A DNA stretch of 14,113 nucleotides from DATGSF01 sp035302865 (GTDB lineage: Bacteria > Bacteroidota > Bacteroidia > Chitinophagales > Chitinophagaceae): contig DATGSF010000159.1 of the NCBI GenBank assembly GCA_035302865.1, forward strand, positions 1 to 14,113, read 5' to 3'. Below are positions 1 through 7,308 of this stretch, one piece after another. Position 1 is the first letter of the stretch; each line of letters opens with the position of its first letter. The notes below the pieces were generated by a model, which saw nothing but the letters and a program-made list of their open reading frames with translations, did no database searches and was not told the origin of the DNA. The translations under genes were made by a program, and so were the position numbers.

Positions 1-558
1 GTAAAACATACAATAAAGGTTGATGTTAGTAGAATTTCAGTTGATGCTGGTGAAGATCGTATTATTAAAGATGGTTCAACGACTCTAATAGGTGGTCCTA
101 ACACTTCAATTGGAGAAAATTATTCTTATTTATGGACTCCTGATATCGGTATGATAGAAAGTAATGCTAAGCCTTTTACTAGAGTTGAGCCTCCTTTTAA
201 TACTACTTATTATTTAAATGTATATAATGAAGATGGCTGTCATTCTATTGACTCGGTTTTAGTTGAAGTGCCTTGTGATGATATTCACATGCCAAATGCT
301 TTCACTCCTATGGGCCAAAATCCATTAAATAATACATTTGGATTAAAAAATCTTCAAATTGCAAAACTTAATTACTTTGCAATTTATGACCGTTGGGGTA
401 ATGAGGTATTTTACACTGAAAATCCAAATGAAGAATGGGATGGAACTTATAATGGTAAAGAAGCAACGCCGGGGGTATATGTTTGGCAAGTTGATGGATA
501 CTGTGCAAATACCGAAGAGCGACATCGTAAATCGGGGAATGTTACTTTAATCCGGTAA
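1..558 (+). CDS. C-terminal part of a secreted PKD-like protein with T9SS type B sorting domain (5' end outside window)
   Basis: The reading frame is open from base 1 and ends at TAA 556-558, so about 185 C-terminal residues are visible and the start lies outside the window. The first ~95 residues look like a PKD/Ig-like repeat: an opening DAGED, a central YLWTPD and a closing TYYLNVYNEDGC. The last ~90 residues match the gliding-motility-associated C-terminal domain (CHU_C/TIGR04131 type): MPNAFTP near its start, YDRWGNEVF, then WDGTYNGKEATPGVYVW, ending in Arg. In Bacteroidota this domain directs proteins through the type IX secretion system to the surface or medium. The cargo part that would show the actual job (adhesin, enzyme or other) is not in the window. 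A strong terminator follows at 582-620. The domain call is confident; the function of the whole protein is unknown. Confidence 0.9.
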   Translation, partial: VKHTIKVDVSRISVDAGEDRIIKDGSTTLIGGPNTSIGENYSYLWTPDIGMIESNAKPFTRVEPPFNTTYYLNVYNEDGCHSIDSVLVEVPCDDIHMPNAFTPMGQNPLNNTFGLKNLQIAKLNYFAIYDRWGNEVFYTENPNEEWDGTYNGKEATPGVYVWQVDGYCANTEERHRKSGNVTLIR

Positions 559-574
559 TTTTAACTTCTAAAAA

Positions 575-606
575 TTTGATTAAATGCTATCTAAACACTA
601 CTTTTG
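575..606 (+). promoter_or_regulatory. Bacteroidota-type promoter for tsaE, embedded in the upstream terminator
   Basis: TTTG at 575-578 (-33 element) and TACTTTTG at 599-606 (-7 element, consensus TAnnTTTG) are 20 bases apart, within the usual spacing for the Bacteroidota primary sigma factor. The -7 box fills the 3' part of the loop of the terminator hairpin at 582-620. Transcription would start near 611-613, giving tsaE (ATG 625) a leader of about 13 bases. This is inferred from motif match only. Confidence 0.6.
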
Positions 607-620
607 GATAGCATTTTTTT
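582..620 (+). terminator. Rho-independent terminator of the T9SS cargo gene
   Basis: The arm AAATGCTATC (582-591) pairs perfectly with GATAGCATTT (607-616) around a 15-base loop, and the descending arm runs into seven T residues (614-620). It lies 24 bases after the stop codon of the upstream gene and ends 4 bases before the tsaE ATG. Confidence 0.85.
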
Positions 621-624
621 ATTT

Positions 625-1071
625 ATGGATTTATTTTATTCTTTCGAAGGAAATCTTGATGATTTAAAAAAAGAAATTCCACAATTATGGGACTCTATAG
701 CTGTACATCGAATAATCCTATTGCAAGGCGAGATGGGCGCAGGAAAAACAACTCTTGTTCAATTGTTAGCCAACTATTTGGGAACTGATGACAGAGTACA
801 AAGTCCTAGCTATGCTCTTATGAATGAATACTTCATAAATAACGAAGATGATTTGTATCCCACATGGGTTCATAGTGATTGGTTTCGAATAAATGACATC
901 TCTGAAGCAATTGATATGGGATTTCAAGAAATGTTAGAAGATATCAACCTCAGACATTTTATAGAATGGTCAGAAAAAATAAATGAAATTGTACCCAAAG
1001 ATGCCATACTAATTAAGATAGAAAAAATAACGAAAGCTAGTAGAAAAATAACGCTTTCTTATTTAATGTAA
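625..1071 (+). CDS. tsaE: tRNA threonylcarbamoyladenosine biosynthesis ATPase TsaE (YjeE family)
   Basis: TsaE is the small cytoplasmic ATPase that works with TsaB and TsaD to place the t6A modification at position 37 of ANN-decoding tRNAs. The 148-residue protein has the usual family length. Visible motifs are the Walker A loop GEMGAGKTT (residues 35-43), the family motif SPSYALMNEY (about 60-69), HSDWFRI (83-89; equivalent to the H-D-YR segment of other TsaE proteins) and IEWSEKI (about 113-119). An in-frame TTG at 604 would add seven residues, but it sits inside the upstream terminator and overlaps the -7 box, so ATG 625 is the better start. The gene stands alone, with its own promoter at 575-606. 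The family call is firm. Confidence 0.95.
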   Translation: MDLFYSFEGNLDDLKKEIPQLWDSIAVHRIILLQGEMGAGKTTLVQLLANYLGTDDRVQSPSYALMNEYFINNEDDLYPTWVHSDWFRINDISEAIDMGFQEMLEDINLRHFIEWSEKINEIVPKDAILIKIEKITKASRKITLSYLM

Positions 1072-1166
1072 AAATTCTTAATTCTTTTAAAAAATGCAAT
1101 TTTATAAGATTATATACTTTTTAATAAAGTAAGTACTATACTCATGATACAAAATATTATAATAAT

Positions 1167-2096
1167 ATGGAGGATAAAATAATTGAGGTCATAAATCTCA
1201 AAAAGCATTTCTCAGCACACAAAGCAGTAGACGATATTAGTTTTTCTATACCTAAAGGAAAAATTTTTGGATTATTAGGACCTAATGGAGCTGGGAAAAG
1301 CACTCTTTTACGAATGATAACAGGAATAAACTATCCAGATGAAGGTCAAGTATTATTTGATGGAAAAGCCTTTGATACACGCATTCATCATCAAAGATTA
1401 GGTTATATGCCCGAAGAGCGTGGTTTGTATAAAAAAATGAAAACTGGAGAGCAAATTATATATTTAGCACAATTGAAGGGTTTAAATAAACAAGAAGCTG
1501 TGGATGCTACACAATATTGGTTTGATAGATTAGGTATGCACTCGTGGTGGGATAAAAAGGTAGAAGATTTAAGTAAAGGGATGAGTCAAAAATTACAATT
1601 TGTCTCAACTGTTGTGCACAATCCAGATTTATTAATACTTGACGAGCCTTTTTCAGGCTTAGATCCTGTGAATGCTTCAATATTAAAAGATGAAATTTTT
1701 CGATTAGCAGAAGAAGAAGGGAAAACCATTATTTTTTCCACTCACAGAATGGAACAGGTAGAAGAAATATGTGACACTATAGTCTTAATAAATTTAGGGA
1801 AAAAAATTTTAGGTGGAGAGGTAGATGCTATAAAGCAAAATTTTAAAAAACATTTATTCGAAATCAGTTTTGATAAAACACTACAAGATCTACCTGCAAA
1901 CATATTTATAATAGAGAAAAAAGAGAATAGTTTAATTTATAAATTAGAAGAAAATCAAAATCCTAATAATATTTTGAAATTCTGGATTGATAAAGATTAC
2001 ACTATTTTAAATTACCAAGAAATCCTTCCTAGTTTAAATGAAATATTTATTGAATTAGTACAAGGTACAGATAGTGTTGCACGTGCATTCGTTTAA
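1167..2096 (+). CDS. ABC-2 type exporter ATP-binding protein (YhaQ/NatA-like, with C-terminal DUF4162-like region)
   Basis: This is the nucleotide-binding subunit of an ABC-2 exporter. In its 309 residues one sees Walker A GPNGAGKST (38-46), a Q-loop region with the PEERGLYKKM segment typical of the YhaQ subgroup, the signature LSKGMSQ (about 134-140), Walker B LLILDEP (about 155-161) and an H-loop STHRME (about 190-195). The last ~90 residues are a DUF4162-like tail. Its permease begins 13 bases downstream, so the two form one transcription unit. The ATG at 1167 starts right where homology to ABC domains should begin; no clear Shine-Dalgarno is seen, as is normal in this phylum. A degenerate -7 box (TACTTTTT, 1115-1122) may serve it. 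The substrate cannot be read from the sequence; sodium or drug/peptide export is known for distant relatives. Confidence 0.93.
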   Translation: MEDKIIEVINLKKHFSAHKAVDDISFSIPKGKIFGLLGPNGAGKSTLLRMITGINYPDEGQVLFDGKAFDTRIHHQRLGYMPEERGLYKKMKTGEQIIYLAQLKGLNKQEAVDATQYWFDRLGMHSWWDKKVEDLSKGMSQKLQFVSTVVHNPDLLILDEPFSGLDPVNASILKDEIFRLAEEEGKTIIFSTHRMEQVEEICDTIVLINLGKKILGGEVDAIKQNFKKHLFEISFDKTLQDLPANIFIIEKKENSLIYKLEENQNPNNILKFWIDKDYTILNYQEILPSLNEIFIELVQGTDSVARAFV

Positions 2097-2109
2097 TATA
2101 TAAAGATTT

Positions 2110-3402
2110 ATGAAGACATTAATTATAATAAAAAGAGAATATCTTACTAGAGTAAAAAAGAAATCTTTTATACTTCTCACTTTGTTAATTCCAATTTTAA
2201 TGATTGGGTTAATGGGAGGTTCTGCCTATTTAACTACAAATACTATCAGCAGTAAGTCTATAGCTATTTACAATGAAAAATCCACAATAGAGGAAGTATT
2301 CACATCAACTAAGAATATTGATTACACCCTATTAGATGTACGACCAAGTACTGATGAAATTCATTCTTTAATTAAAGATGGGACCTATGATGCATATTTA
2401 TATATTCCAGATTTTAATATCCATAAAGAAACGCAATTAGAACTTTTAACACATGGAGAAATAGGAATAGAATTCGAGCAACGCATATTTCATGCTATTA
2501 ATGATAAAGTTATAGCCTTAAAAATGGAAGAAGCTGGAATAAGTAGTGCAAAATTATCTGAAATTGAAAAGAAAACTATAAAAATAAATGCAATTAATAC
2601 GGAAGGCAAATCCTCAAATTCTGAAATCTCTTTAATTATAGGATATATTTCAGGAATAGTTCTTTATTTCTTTATGCTTTTTTATGGTATGAATGTTATG
2701 AGTAGTGTAGCTGAGGAAAAAACCAATAGAATTGCTGAAATTATAGTAAGTTCTGTGCGTCCTTTTCAATTAATGCTGGGCAAAATAATTGGAGTTGCTT
2801 TGGTTGGTTTGACACAGTTTTTAATATGGGCAATATTATTAATAGGAATTAGTATTGTATTAGGTATCTCTGGTTTGGCAGGACAAGCCGATATTTCTCA
2901 AGAATTATTAAGTAGTGGACAAGAAATGCCTATAAATCAAGAGATGATAGAAAATATTGCTCAAATCATTAGTCAAGTAAATTGGTTACATATAACTTTA
3001 TGGTTTATCTTTTATTTTTTAGGTGGTTATTTTCTATATGCAGCATTATTCGCTGCTGTTGGTAGCTTAGTTAATGAAAATGCACAAGAAGGGCAACAAT
3101 ATACTATTCCTATTACTATACCCATAATACTAGGATTTTTAATAATGACTAGCACTATGCAGGATCCAAATAATAATATTGCAGTTTTTGGAAGCATTTT
3201 TCCTATGACTTCTCCTATAGTTATGATGGCACGCATACCTTATGGAGTACCTACATGGCAATTATTACTTTCCGCAAGTTTATTAATCATCGGTTTTATA
3301 GCTACCACTTGGTTGGCTGCCAAGATTTATAGAACAGGAATTTTAATGTATGGAAAAAAGATAAACTTTAAAGAGTTAGGTCGATGGATATGGAAGAGCT
3401 AA
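2110..3402 (+). CDS. ABC-2 type exporter permease (YhaP/NatB-like)
   Basis: The 430-residue integral membrane protein starts with the cytoplasmic segment REYLTRVKKKSF followed by a first hydrophobic helix (about 18-43), then a long soluble loop (about 45-170), then a block of about five or six membrane helices (from about 174 to 405) and a short basic tail. This architecture is that of the ABC2_membrane_3 permeases paired with YhaQ/NatA ATPases. The segment SSVAEEKTNRIAEIIVSSV (about 197-215), before the second half of the helices, is the usual cytoplasmic coupling region of this family. It would form the channel for the ATPase encoded 13 bases upstream. Its stop codon is only 3 bases from the stop of the convergent lolD-like gene, with no hairpin between them. 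Substrate unknown. Confidence 0.92.
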   Translation: MKTLIIIKREYLTRVKKKSFILLTLLIPILMIGLMGGSAYLTTNTISSKSIAIYNEKSTIEEVFTSTKNIDYTLLDVRPSTDEIHSLIKDGTYDAYLYIPDFNIHKETQLELLTHGEIGIEFEQRIFHAINDKVIALKMEEAGISSAKLSEIEKKTIKINAINTEGKSSNSEISLIIGYISGIVLYFFMLFYGMNVMSSVAEEKTNRIAEIIVSSVRPFQLMLGKIIGVALVGLTQFLIWAILLIGISIVLGISGLAGQADISQELLSSGQEMPINQEMIENIAQIISQVNWLHITLWFIFYFLGGYFLYAALFAAVGSLVNENAQEGQQYTIPITIPIILGFLIMTSTMQDPNNNIAVFGSIFPMTSPIVMMARIPYGVPTWQLLLSASLLIIGFIATTWLAAKIYRTGILMYGKKINFKELGRWIWKS

Positions 3403-3405
3403 GCA

Positions 3406-4065
3406 TTATTTATCAGTATTTATTTTTCCATCTTTAACTATAATTACTCTTTCCATTTTATCAGCTAAAGAGAGATTGTGGGTGACTGCGACAATAGTCA
3501 TTCCAATCTCTTTTTTTAACTCTAAAAGTAAATTAAAAACCTCTTCTGTTGTTTTAGAGTCTAAATTTCCAGTAGGCTCATCGGCAAAAAGTACTTTAGG
3601 CTTATTAATGATTGCTCTTGCAATTGCCACTCTTTGTTGCTCACCCCCGGACATGCTGTCAGATTTATGATTAAATCTATGTTTTAAACCTACTTTTTGT
3701 AATATATCTACAGCTTGAGCTTCAGCTTCCTTTTTTCTCATTCCCCCTATCATTAATGGCATCATAACATTTTCTAATGCAGTAAACTCTGGCAATAAAT
3801 AATGAAATTGAAAAATAAATCCAATATCCAGGTTTCTAAATTGCTGCATTTGCTTCCTTGACATACTATTTAATTTTCTACCATTAATAGAGACTGAACC
3901 CGTATCAGTAGGTTCTAATCCACTTAATAAATGCAACAAAGTACTCTTCCCTGCACCTGAAGGTCCAGTGATGGCTACTAATTCATTTTCTCGAATATAT
4001 AAATCAGTTGCGTGTAATGCGTGCACATTACCATATCTTTTACTAATTTGAGAAGCACAGATCAT
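3406..4065 (-). CDS. lolD: Lipoprotein-releasing system ATPase LolD-like ABC protein
   Basis: This is a 219-residue ABC ATPase of the LolD/MacB group, which powers the release of lipoproteins from the inner membrane by a LolCE-type permease. Walker A GPSGAGKST is at 34-42, the Q-loop is in GFIFQFHYLLPEFTALENV (82-100), the signature SGGEQQ at 139-144 and Walker B VLFADEP at 158-164, followed by TGNLDS and VTHN. The FQFHxLLPEFTALENV segment and the short length, with no fused permease, favour LolD over MacB. The permease partner is not adjacent, so the assignment rests on sequence type only; another LolD-like or FtsE-like role is possible. It is transcribed alone, away from the DUF2795 gene, and meets the ABC-2 permease tail to tail. 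Confidence 0.82.
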   Translation of the reverse strand: MICASQISKRYGNVHALHATDLYIRENELVAITGPSGAGKSTLLHLLSGLEPTDTGSVSINGRKLNSMSRKQMQQFRNLDIGFIFQFHYLLPEFTALENVMMPLMIGGMRKKEAEAQAVDILQKVGLKHRFNHKSDSMSGGEQQRVAIARAIINKPKVLFADEPTGNLDSKTTEEVFNLLLELKKEIGMTIVAVTHNLSLADKMERVIIVKDGKINTDK

Positions 4066-4082
4066 AATATTATATTTATTTA

Positions 4083-4090
4083 CAAAAATA
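4083..4090 (-). promoter_or_regulatory. -7 promoter box for the lolD-like gene
   Basis: On the minus strand this reads TATTTTTG, a match to TAnnTTTG. It lies 17 bases before the ATG at 4065, which predicts a leader of about a dozen bases. No convincing -33 element is seen at the expected distance. Confidence 0.45.
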
Positions 4091-4165
4091 GTCTAAATTT
4101 ACACAAGTAAGCTAGGCTATTACCCTTTATGATAAATTATTTATTTTAAATTGCAAAGAAAATCT

Positions 4166-4173
4166 TACATTTG
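4166..4173 (+). promoter_or_regulatory. -7 promoter box for the DUF2795 gene
   Basis: TACATTTG matches TAnnTTTG and lies 36 bases before the ATG at 4210. The -33 region is only a T-run (about 4144-4147), so the promoter is inferred mainly from the -7 box and its position in a 144-base divergent gap. Confidence 0.5.
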
Positions 4174-4209
4174 CAGATAAAACAGTAAAATTTTAAAAAT
4201 TAACATATC

Positions 4210-4431
4210 ATGTTTTGGACACTTGAATTAGCAACACATTTGGAAGAAGCTCCATGGCCTGCTACAAAAGATGAGCTTATTGACTATGCAATTCGCTCGG
4301 GTGCCCCATTGGAGGTAGTAGAAAATCTTCAAGAATTAGAAGACGAAGGGGAAATGTTTGAAAGTATAGAGGACATTTGGCCAGATTATCCGACGCAGGA
4401 TGACTTCTTTTTTCATGAAGACGAACATTAA
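4210..4431 (+). CDS. Small acidic DUF2795 domain protein
   Basis: The 73-residue protein has no signal peptide or membrane segment. The central part, WPATKDELIDYAIRSGAP followed by EVVENLQEL (about 16-44), resembles a DUF2795 domain, a small helical fold of unknown function. The rest is strongly acidic (EDEGEMFESIEDIWPDYP, then an aromatic tail DDFFFHEDEH). It stands alone between a divergent lolD-like gene and the convergent mre operon, and has its own -7 box upstream. Short proteins of this layout are known as conserved single-domain genes in Bacteroidota. A cytoplasmic, perhaps protein-binding, role is only a guess; no function is assigned. Confidence 0.85.
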   Translation: MFWTLELATHLEEAPWPATKDELIDYAIRSGAPLEVVENLQELEDEGEMFESIEDIWPDYPTQDDFFFHEDEH

Positions 4432-4439
4432 AAATAAAA

Positions 4440-4471
4440 TATCCGTGCAGATACTACAATTTGCACGGATA
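4440..4471 (-). terminator. Intrinsic terminator at the end of the mreBCD operon, shared with the convergent DUF2795 gene
   Basis: TATCCGTGCA (4440-4449) pairs perfectly with TGCACGGATA (4462-4471) around a 12-base loop. Read on the minus strand the hairpin is followed by TTTTATTTTT, a good T-tract for mre transcripts. On the plus strand the following sequence has only short T-runs, so termination of the DUF2795 message there would be weaker. Confidence 0.75.
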
Positions 4472-4540
4472 CTTTAGCTATTTCTAGTTTATTGATTTTA
4501 GTATATATTTTATACAATTTATAAACTCAAAGAAATTTCT

Positions 4541-5089
4541 TTAATCAAAATATCTTTTTTCTATAGATTTAGAGAAAATCATTGTATAAATTAAAGCAAA
4601 TATACAAGCTGTTAAAAGAGAGAACAGCAATTTTATAGCTAAATATCCTATAGCTTTAAAACTCCAAATTTCAATAAAATAATAGATTAACAAATGCACG
4701 AAAAATAATGCCAAGATATAAGTAATAAACGGTATAGTTTTCATTTCTTTCAAACTTGGTGAAGAACTTTTATACTCTTGCAAAGGTTTAGGCAAAATAA
4801 AGCGTAAGATAGGTGTTCTTGACACTCCCATAAACAAACAAGCTATAGCATGTATTCCACCTGTATCACTAAAAATATCCATTGTTAATCCAGTGATAAA
4901 ACTAAAAACTATCATATGGGAAGTTTTAACAGAAACAGGCAATAAAGCTATAAATAACATGTAAATATAAGGCGTATAACTTGGAAGATTCGTCTTCCAC
5001 TCAAATAATAAAGGAATTTTTGATAATACCATTATTTGAATAAAAAATAACATTAGGAAACGTAGCAATACACGGACATATATACTCAT
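4541..5089 (-). CDS. mreD: Rod shape-determining membrane protein MreD
   Basis: This 182-residue, very hydrophobic protein has about five membrane helices and hardly any soluble part. Sequence conservation in MreD is low, so the call depends strongly on context: it is the third gene after mreB and mreC, starting 4 bases after the mreC stop. The helix pattern, the segment LTMDIFSDTGGIHAIACLFMG (about 68-88; the D-x-x-x-G-hydrophobic pattern is usual in MreD) and the length agree. MreD sits in the inner membrane with MreC and the elongation enzymes that build sidewall peptidoglycan. A terminator hairpin follows about 70 bases downstream; the mrdA and rodA genes that often follow mreD in this phylum are not there. 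Confidence 0.88.
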   Translation of the reverse strand: MSIYVRVLLRFLMLFFIQIMVLSKIPLLFEWKTNLPSYTPYIYMLFIALLPVSVKTSHMIVFSFITGLTMDIFSDTGGIHAIACLFMGVSRTPILRFILPKPLQEYKSSSPSLKEMKTIPFITYILALFFVHLLIYYFIEIWSFKAIGYLAIKLLFSLLTACIFALIYTMIFSKSIEKRYFD

Positions 5090-5093
5090 AACA

Positions 5094-6026
5094 TTAATTC
5101 TTTTCTGTTTTTTCCTCTAATTTCTCTTTTTCTTCGACCTTACTATCTATTACCACATAAGCATACTTTAAGTTTCTAAAGTTTGTATTCAATTTAATGC
5201 TAATAGACTTAGAGTTTGTTCTTTCTATCATTTCCACTTGTGCTACTTCTCCTATTTCAATATTTGCTGGAAAGTAAGAATCCTCTGTTGTATAAACTTT
5301 TTCTCCAATACTAATAGAATCGATTAGAGAAAGGTCATCCATTCGTACATATGCAGGATCTTTCCCATCCCAATATAAAAACCCAGGTAAATCATTTTCA
5401 ATTCGCGCATGTATTTTTCTATTACTTAAAACAGAAGCCACTGTAGCAAAGTTTTCAGAAACTTGAGCAACTCTCCCCACAATTCCATTTGTTAGAACTA
5501 CAGGCATACCAACTTTAATACCAGAGCTTTTTCCTCTATTTAAAGTTATAAAATTAATATGGCTCTGTGTAATAGAGTTTTTAATTACGCGAACTGGCAC
5601 AAATTCATAATCCGTATATGTTATTACAATTTTCTCTGTAGTAATTGGTTTTAAAATAATGGTATCTTCCCCTGCTTCTGTTTTATCATACAATGTATCA
5701 AACTCTTGAGGTTTTTCTGATAAAATAGTATCTGGAAGTTGCGCTAAGACATTTTGAAAAGAATCAGTAGCTTCATAATTACTAATTCGTTGCAAAAGGT
5801 AGCTGTGATCCGCTATCAATTCATCATTTAGTTGTTTTAACTGAAAGTATTGAATTATGTCAGATTGTTTTTTGTACAAATATCCTACTATCTTATTGGA
5901 AGAACTAATTATTGTCAATCCTTGCATTTTCTTATTCTTTGCTATTAAATATATACTAACAAACAATAGAAACACAAATAGGATTAAGTTCCAAAATCTC
6001 CTTAATAATAGAATGAAATTTCTCAC
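5094..6026 (-). CDS. mreC: Rod shape-determining protein MreC
   Basis: The 310-residue protein has the MreC layout: a short basic cytoplasmic start, one membrane helix (about 12-29), a periplasmic coiled-coil-like stretch (about 45-85) and a beta-rich domain (about 135-295). The domain contains NFITLNRGKSSGIKVGMPVV and GIVGRVAQVSENFATVASV, both family hallmarks, and later GFLYWDG. MreC links the MreB filament to the penicillin-binding proteins and RodA of the elongasome. A variable insert rich in D/E/T (about 90-125) precedes the beta domain, and the protein ends in a charged tail of K and E. It starts 23 bases after mreB and ends 4 bases before mreD, so the three are one operon. Confidence 0.93.
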   Translation of the reverse strand: MRNFILLLRRFWNLILFVFLLFVSIYLIAKNKKMQGLTIISSSNKIVGYLYKKQSDIIQYFQLKQLNDELIADHSYLLQRISNYEATDSFQNVLAQLPDTILSEKPQEFDTLYDKTEAGEDTIILKPITTEKIVITYTDYEFVPVRVIKNSITQSHINFITLNRGKSSGIKVGMPVVLTNGIVGRVAQVSENFATVASVLSNRKIHARIENDLPGFLYWDGKDPAYVRMDDLSLIDSISIGEKVYTTEDSYFPANIEIGEVAQVEMIERTNSKSISIKLNTNFRNLKYAYVVIDSKVEEKEKLEEKTEKN

Positions 6027-6049
6027 AAGACTACCCTTTTAATGTAATA

Positions 6050-7072
6050 TTATTTTAATAAAAAAGTAAATCTTTCTACATTTTTTAAAGACATACCTGT
6101 ACCACGCACAACTGCCCTTAAAGGATCTTCAGCCACATGCACTTTTAATTTAATTTTTTGTGATATTCTTTGATCCAAACCACGCAAAAGTGCACCACCT
6201 CCACTTAGATACAGACCTCTTCTATATATATCTGCAGCCAATTCTGGCGGAGTGCTTTCCAGTGCTTTAAGAATAGCTTCTTCAATTTTAAAAATAGACT
6301 TATCCAATGCTTCTGCCACTTCTTGATAAGAAACCATAATTTGTTTAGGAATTCCAGTTACTAAGTCTCTTCCATTAACCGCAATATCTTCTGGTGGATC
6401 ATCGAGTTCTTTAAGCGCTGAGCCTACATTTATCTTTATCTGTTCAGCGGTACGTTCACCAATACTTAAGGAATGATATCTACGCATAGCTTCTACTATA
6501 TCTTTTGTAAACTCATCGCCTGCAACCCTTATGCTTTGATCACAAACGATTCCAGCTAATGATATTACAGAAACTCCAGTCGTACCTCCACCGATATCGA
6601 CTATCATATTCCCTACTGGATCTTCAACATTTATTCCAATTCCCAAAGCAGCAGCCATAGGCTCATGTATCATGTATACTTCCTTAGCGCCCGCTCTTTC
6701 TGCACTATCTCTTACCGCTCTTTTTTCCACCTCTGTAATGCTAGAAGGAATACAAATAACCATTCTCCAACTTGGTGGAAAAAATGGTTTTTTCGGGTAT
6801 ACCATACTAATCATTTCACGCAACATGCCTTCAGCAGCAGCAAAATCAGCAATAACTCCATCCTTTAATGGACGGATTGTTTTAAGATTGTCATGCACTT
6901 TTCCATGCATCATCATTGCTTTTTTACCCACAGCAACAATCTTATCAGTTCTCCTATCTTTTGCCACTATAGATGGCTCATCTACAGCAACTTGATCGTT
7001 ATGAATAATTAATATATTTGCAGTTCCTAAATCAATTGCTATTTCCTGCGTTAAAAAATTAAATAGTCCCAT
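6050..7072 (-). CDS. mreB: Rod shape-determining actin homologue MreB
   Basis: The 340-residue protein is a full-length MreB, the ATP-dependent bacterial actin that forms membrane-attached filaments and guides cell-wall elongation. Visible actin-fold motifs are the phosphate-1 loop AIDLGTAN (12-19), the segment RPLKDGVIADF (67-77), EPMAAALG (137-144), the phosphate-2 loop DIGGGTTGV (159-167) and, near the end, an adenosine loop YLSGGGALLRGL. The N-terminal MGLFNFL is a probable amphipathic membrane-binding helix. It is the first gene of mreBCD, implying a rod or elongated cell shape at some stage. A 236-base gap separates it from the divergent reductase gene; I see no clear TAnnTTTG box for mreB in it, only a degenerate CATTTTTG on the minus strand about 50 bases upstream. 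Confidence 0.97.
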   Translation of the reverse strand: MGLFNFLTQEIAIDLGTANILIIHNDQVAVDEPSIVAKDRRTDKIVAVGKKAMMMHGKVHDNLKTIRPLKDGVIADFAAAEGMLREMISMVYPKKPFFPPSWRMVICIPSSITEVEKRAVRDSAERAGAKEVYMIHEPMAAALGIGINVEDPVGNMIVDIGGGTTGVSVISLAGIVCDQSIRVAGDEFTKDIVEAMRRYHSLSIGERTAEQIKINVGSALKELDDPPEDIAVNGRDLVTGIPKQIMVSYQEVAEALDKSIFKIEEAILKALESTPPELAADIYRRGLYLSGGGALLRGLDQRISQKIKLKVHVAEDPLRAVVRGTGMSLKNVERFTFLLK

Positions 7073-7271
7073 TTTATATTATGCTCTTGAGAGATATGTT
7101 AATGTATAATTTTGATAGTGCAAAAATGCATAAAATACTTGTGTTTATCTAAATTTTTCTATTAAAAATCTTATAATTCTTATTTAAAATTTGATTTTTA
7201 GATAAAAAGTCTTTATTTTTTGCCTAAAAGCTCAATATAAATAATGAATAATCAATTATAATGAATATTTA

Positions 7272-7302
7272 TCTGAAAATAAAATAAGTTTGCGTAATTT
7301 TG
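7272..7302 (+). promoter_or_regulatory. Promoter of the FAD reductase gene, unusually close to the start codon
   Basis: TAATTTTG at 7295-7302 matches the -7 consensus TAnnTTTG, and TCTG at 7272-7275 lies exactly 19 bases upstream as a three-of-four match to the -33 TTTG. The -7 box ends only 6 bases before the ATG at 7309, so transcription would begin at or just next to that codon. Confidence 0.55.
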
Positions 7303-7308
7303 CTATAA

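Noticed and set aside
604..624. TTG start adding seven residues to TsaE
   Set aside because: The codon lies within the terminator loop and -7 box, upstream of the predicted transcription start; ATG 625 gives the normal TsaE length.
6672..6995. 107-residue open frame on the plus strand opposite mreB
   Set aside because: It is a shadow of the well-conserved mreB frame, with no recognisable domain and no promoter.
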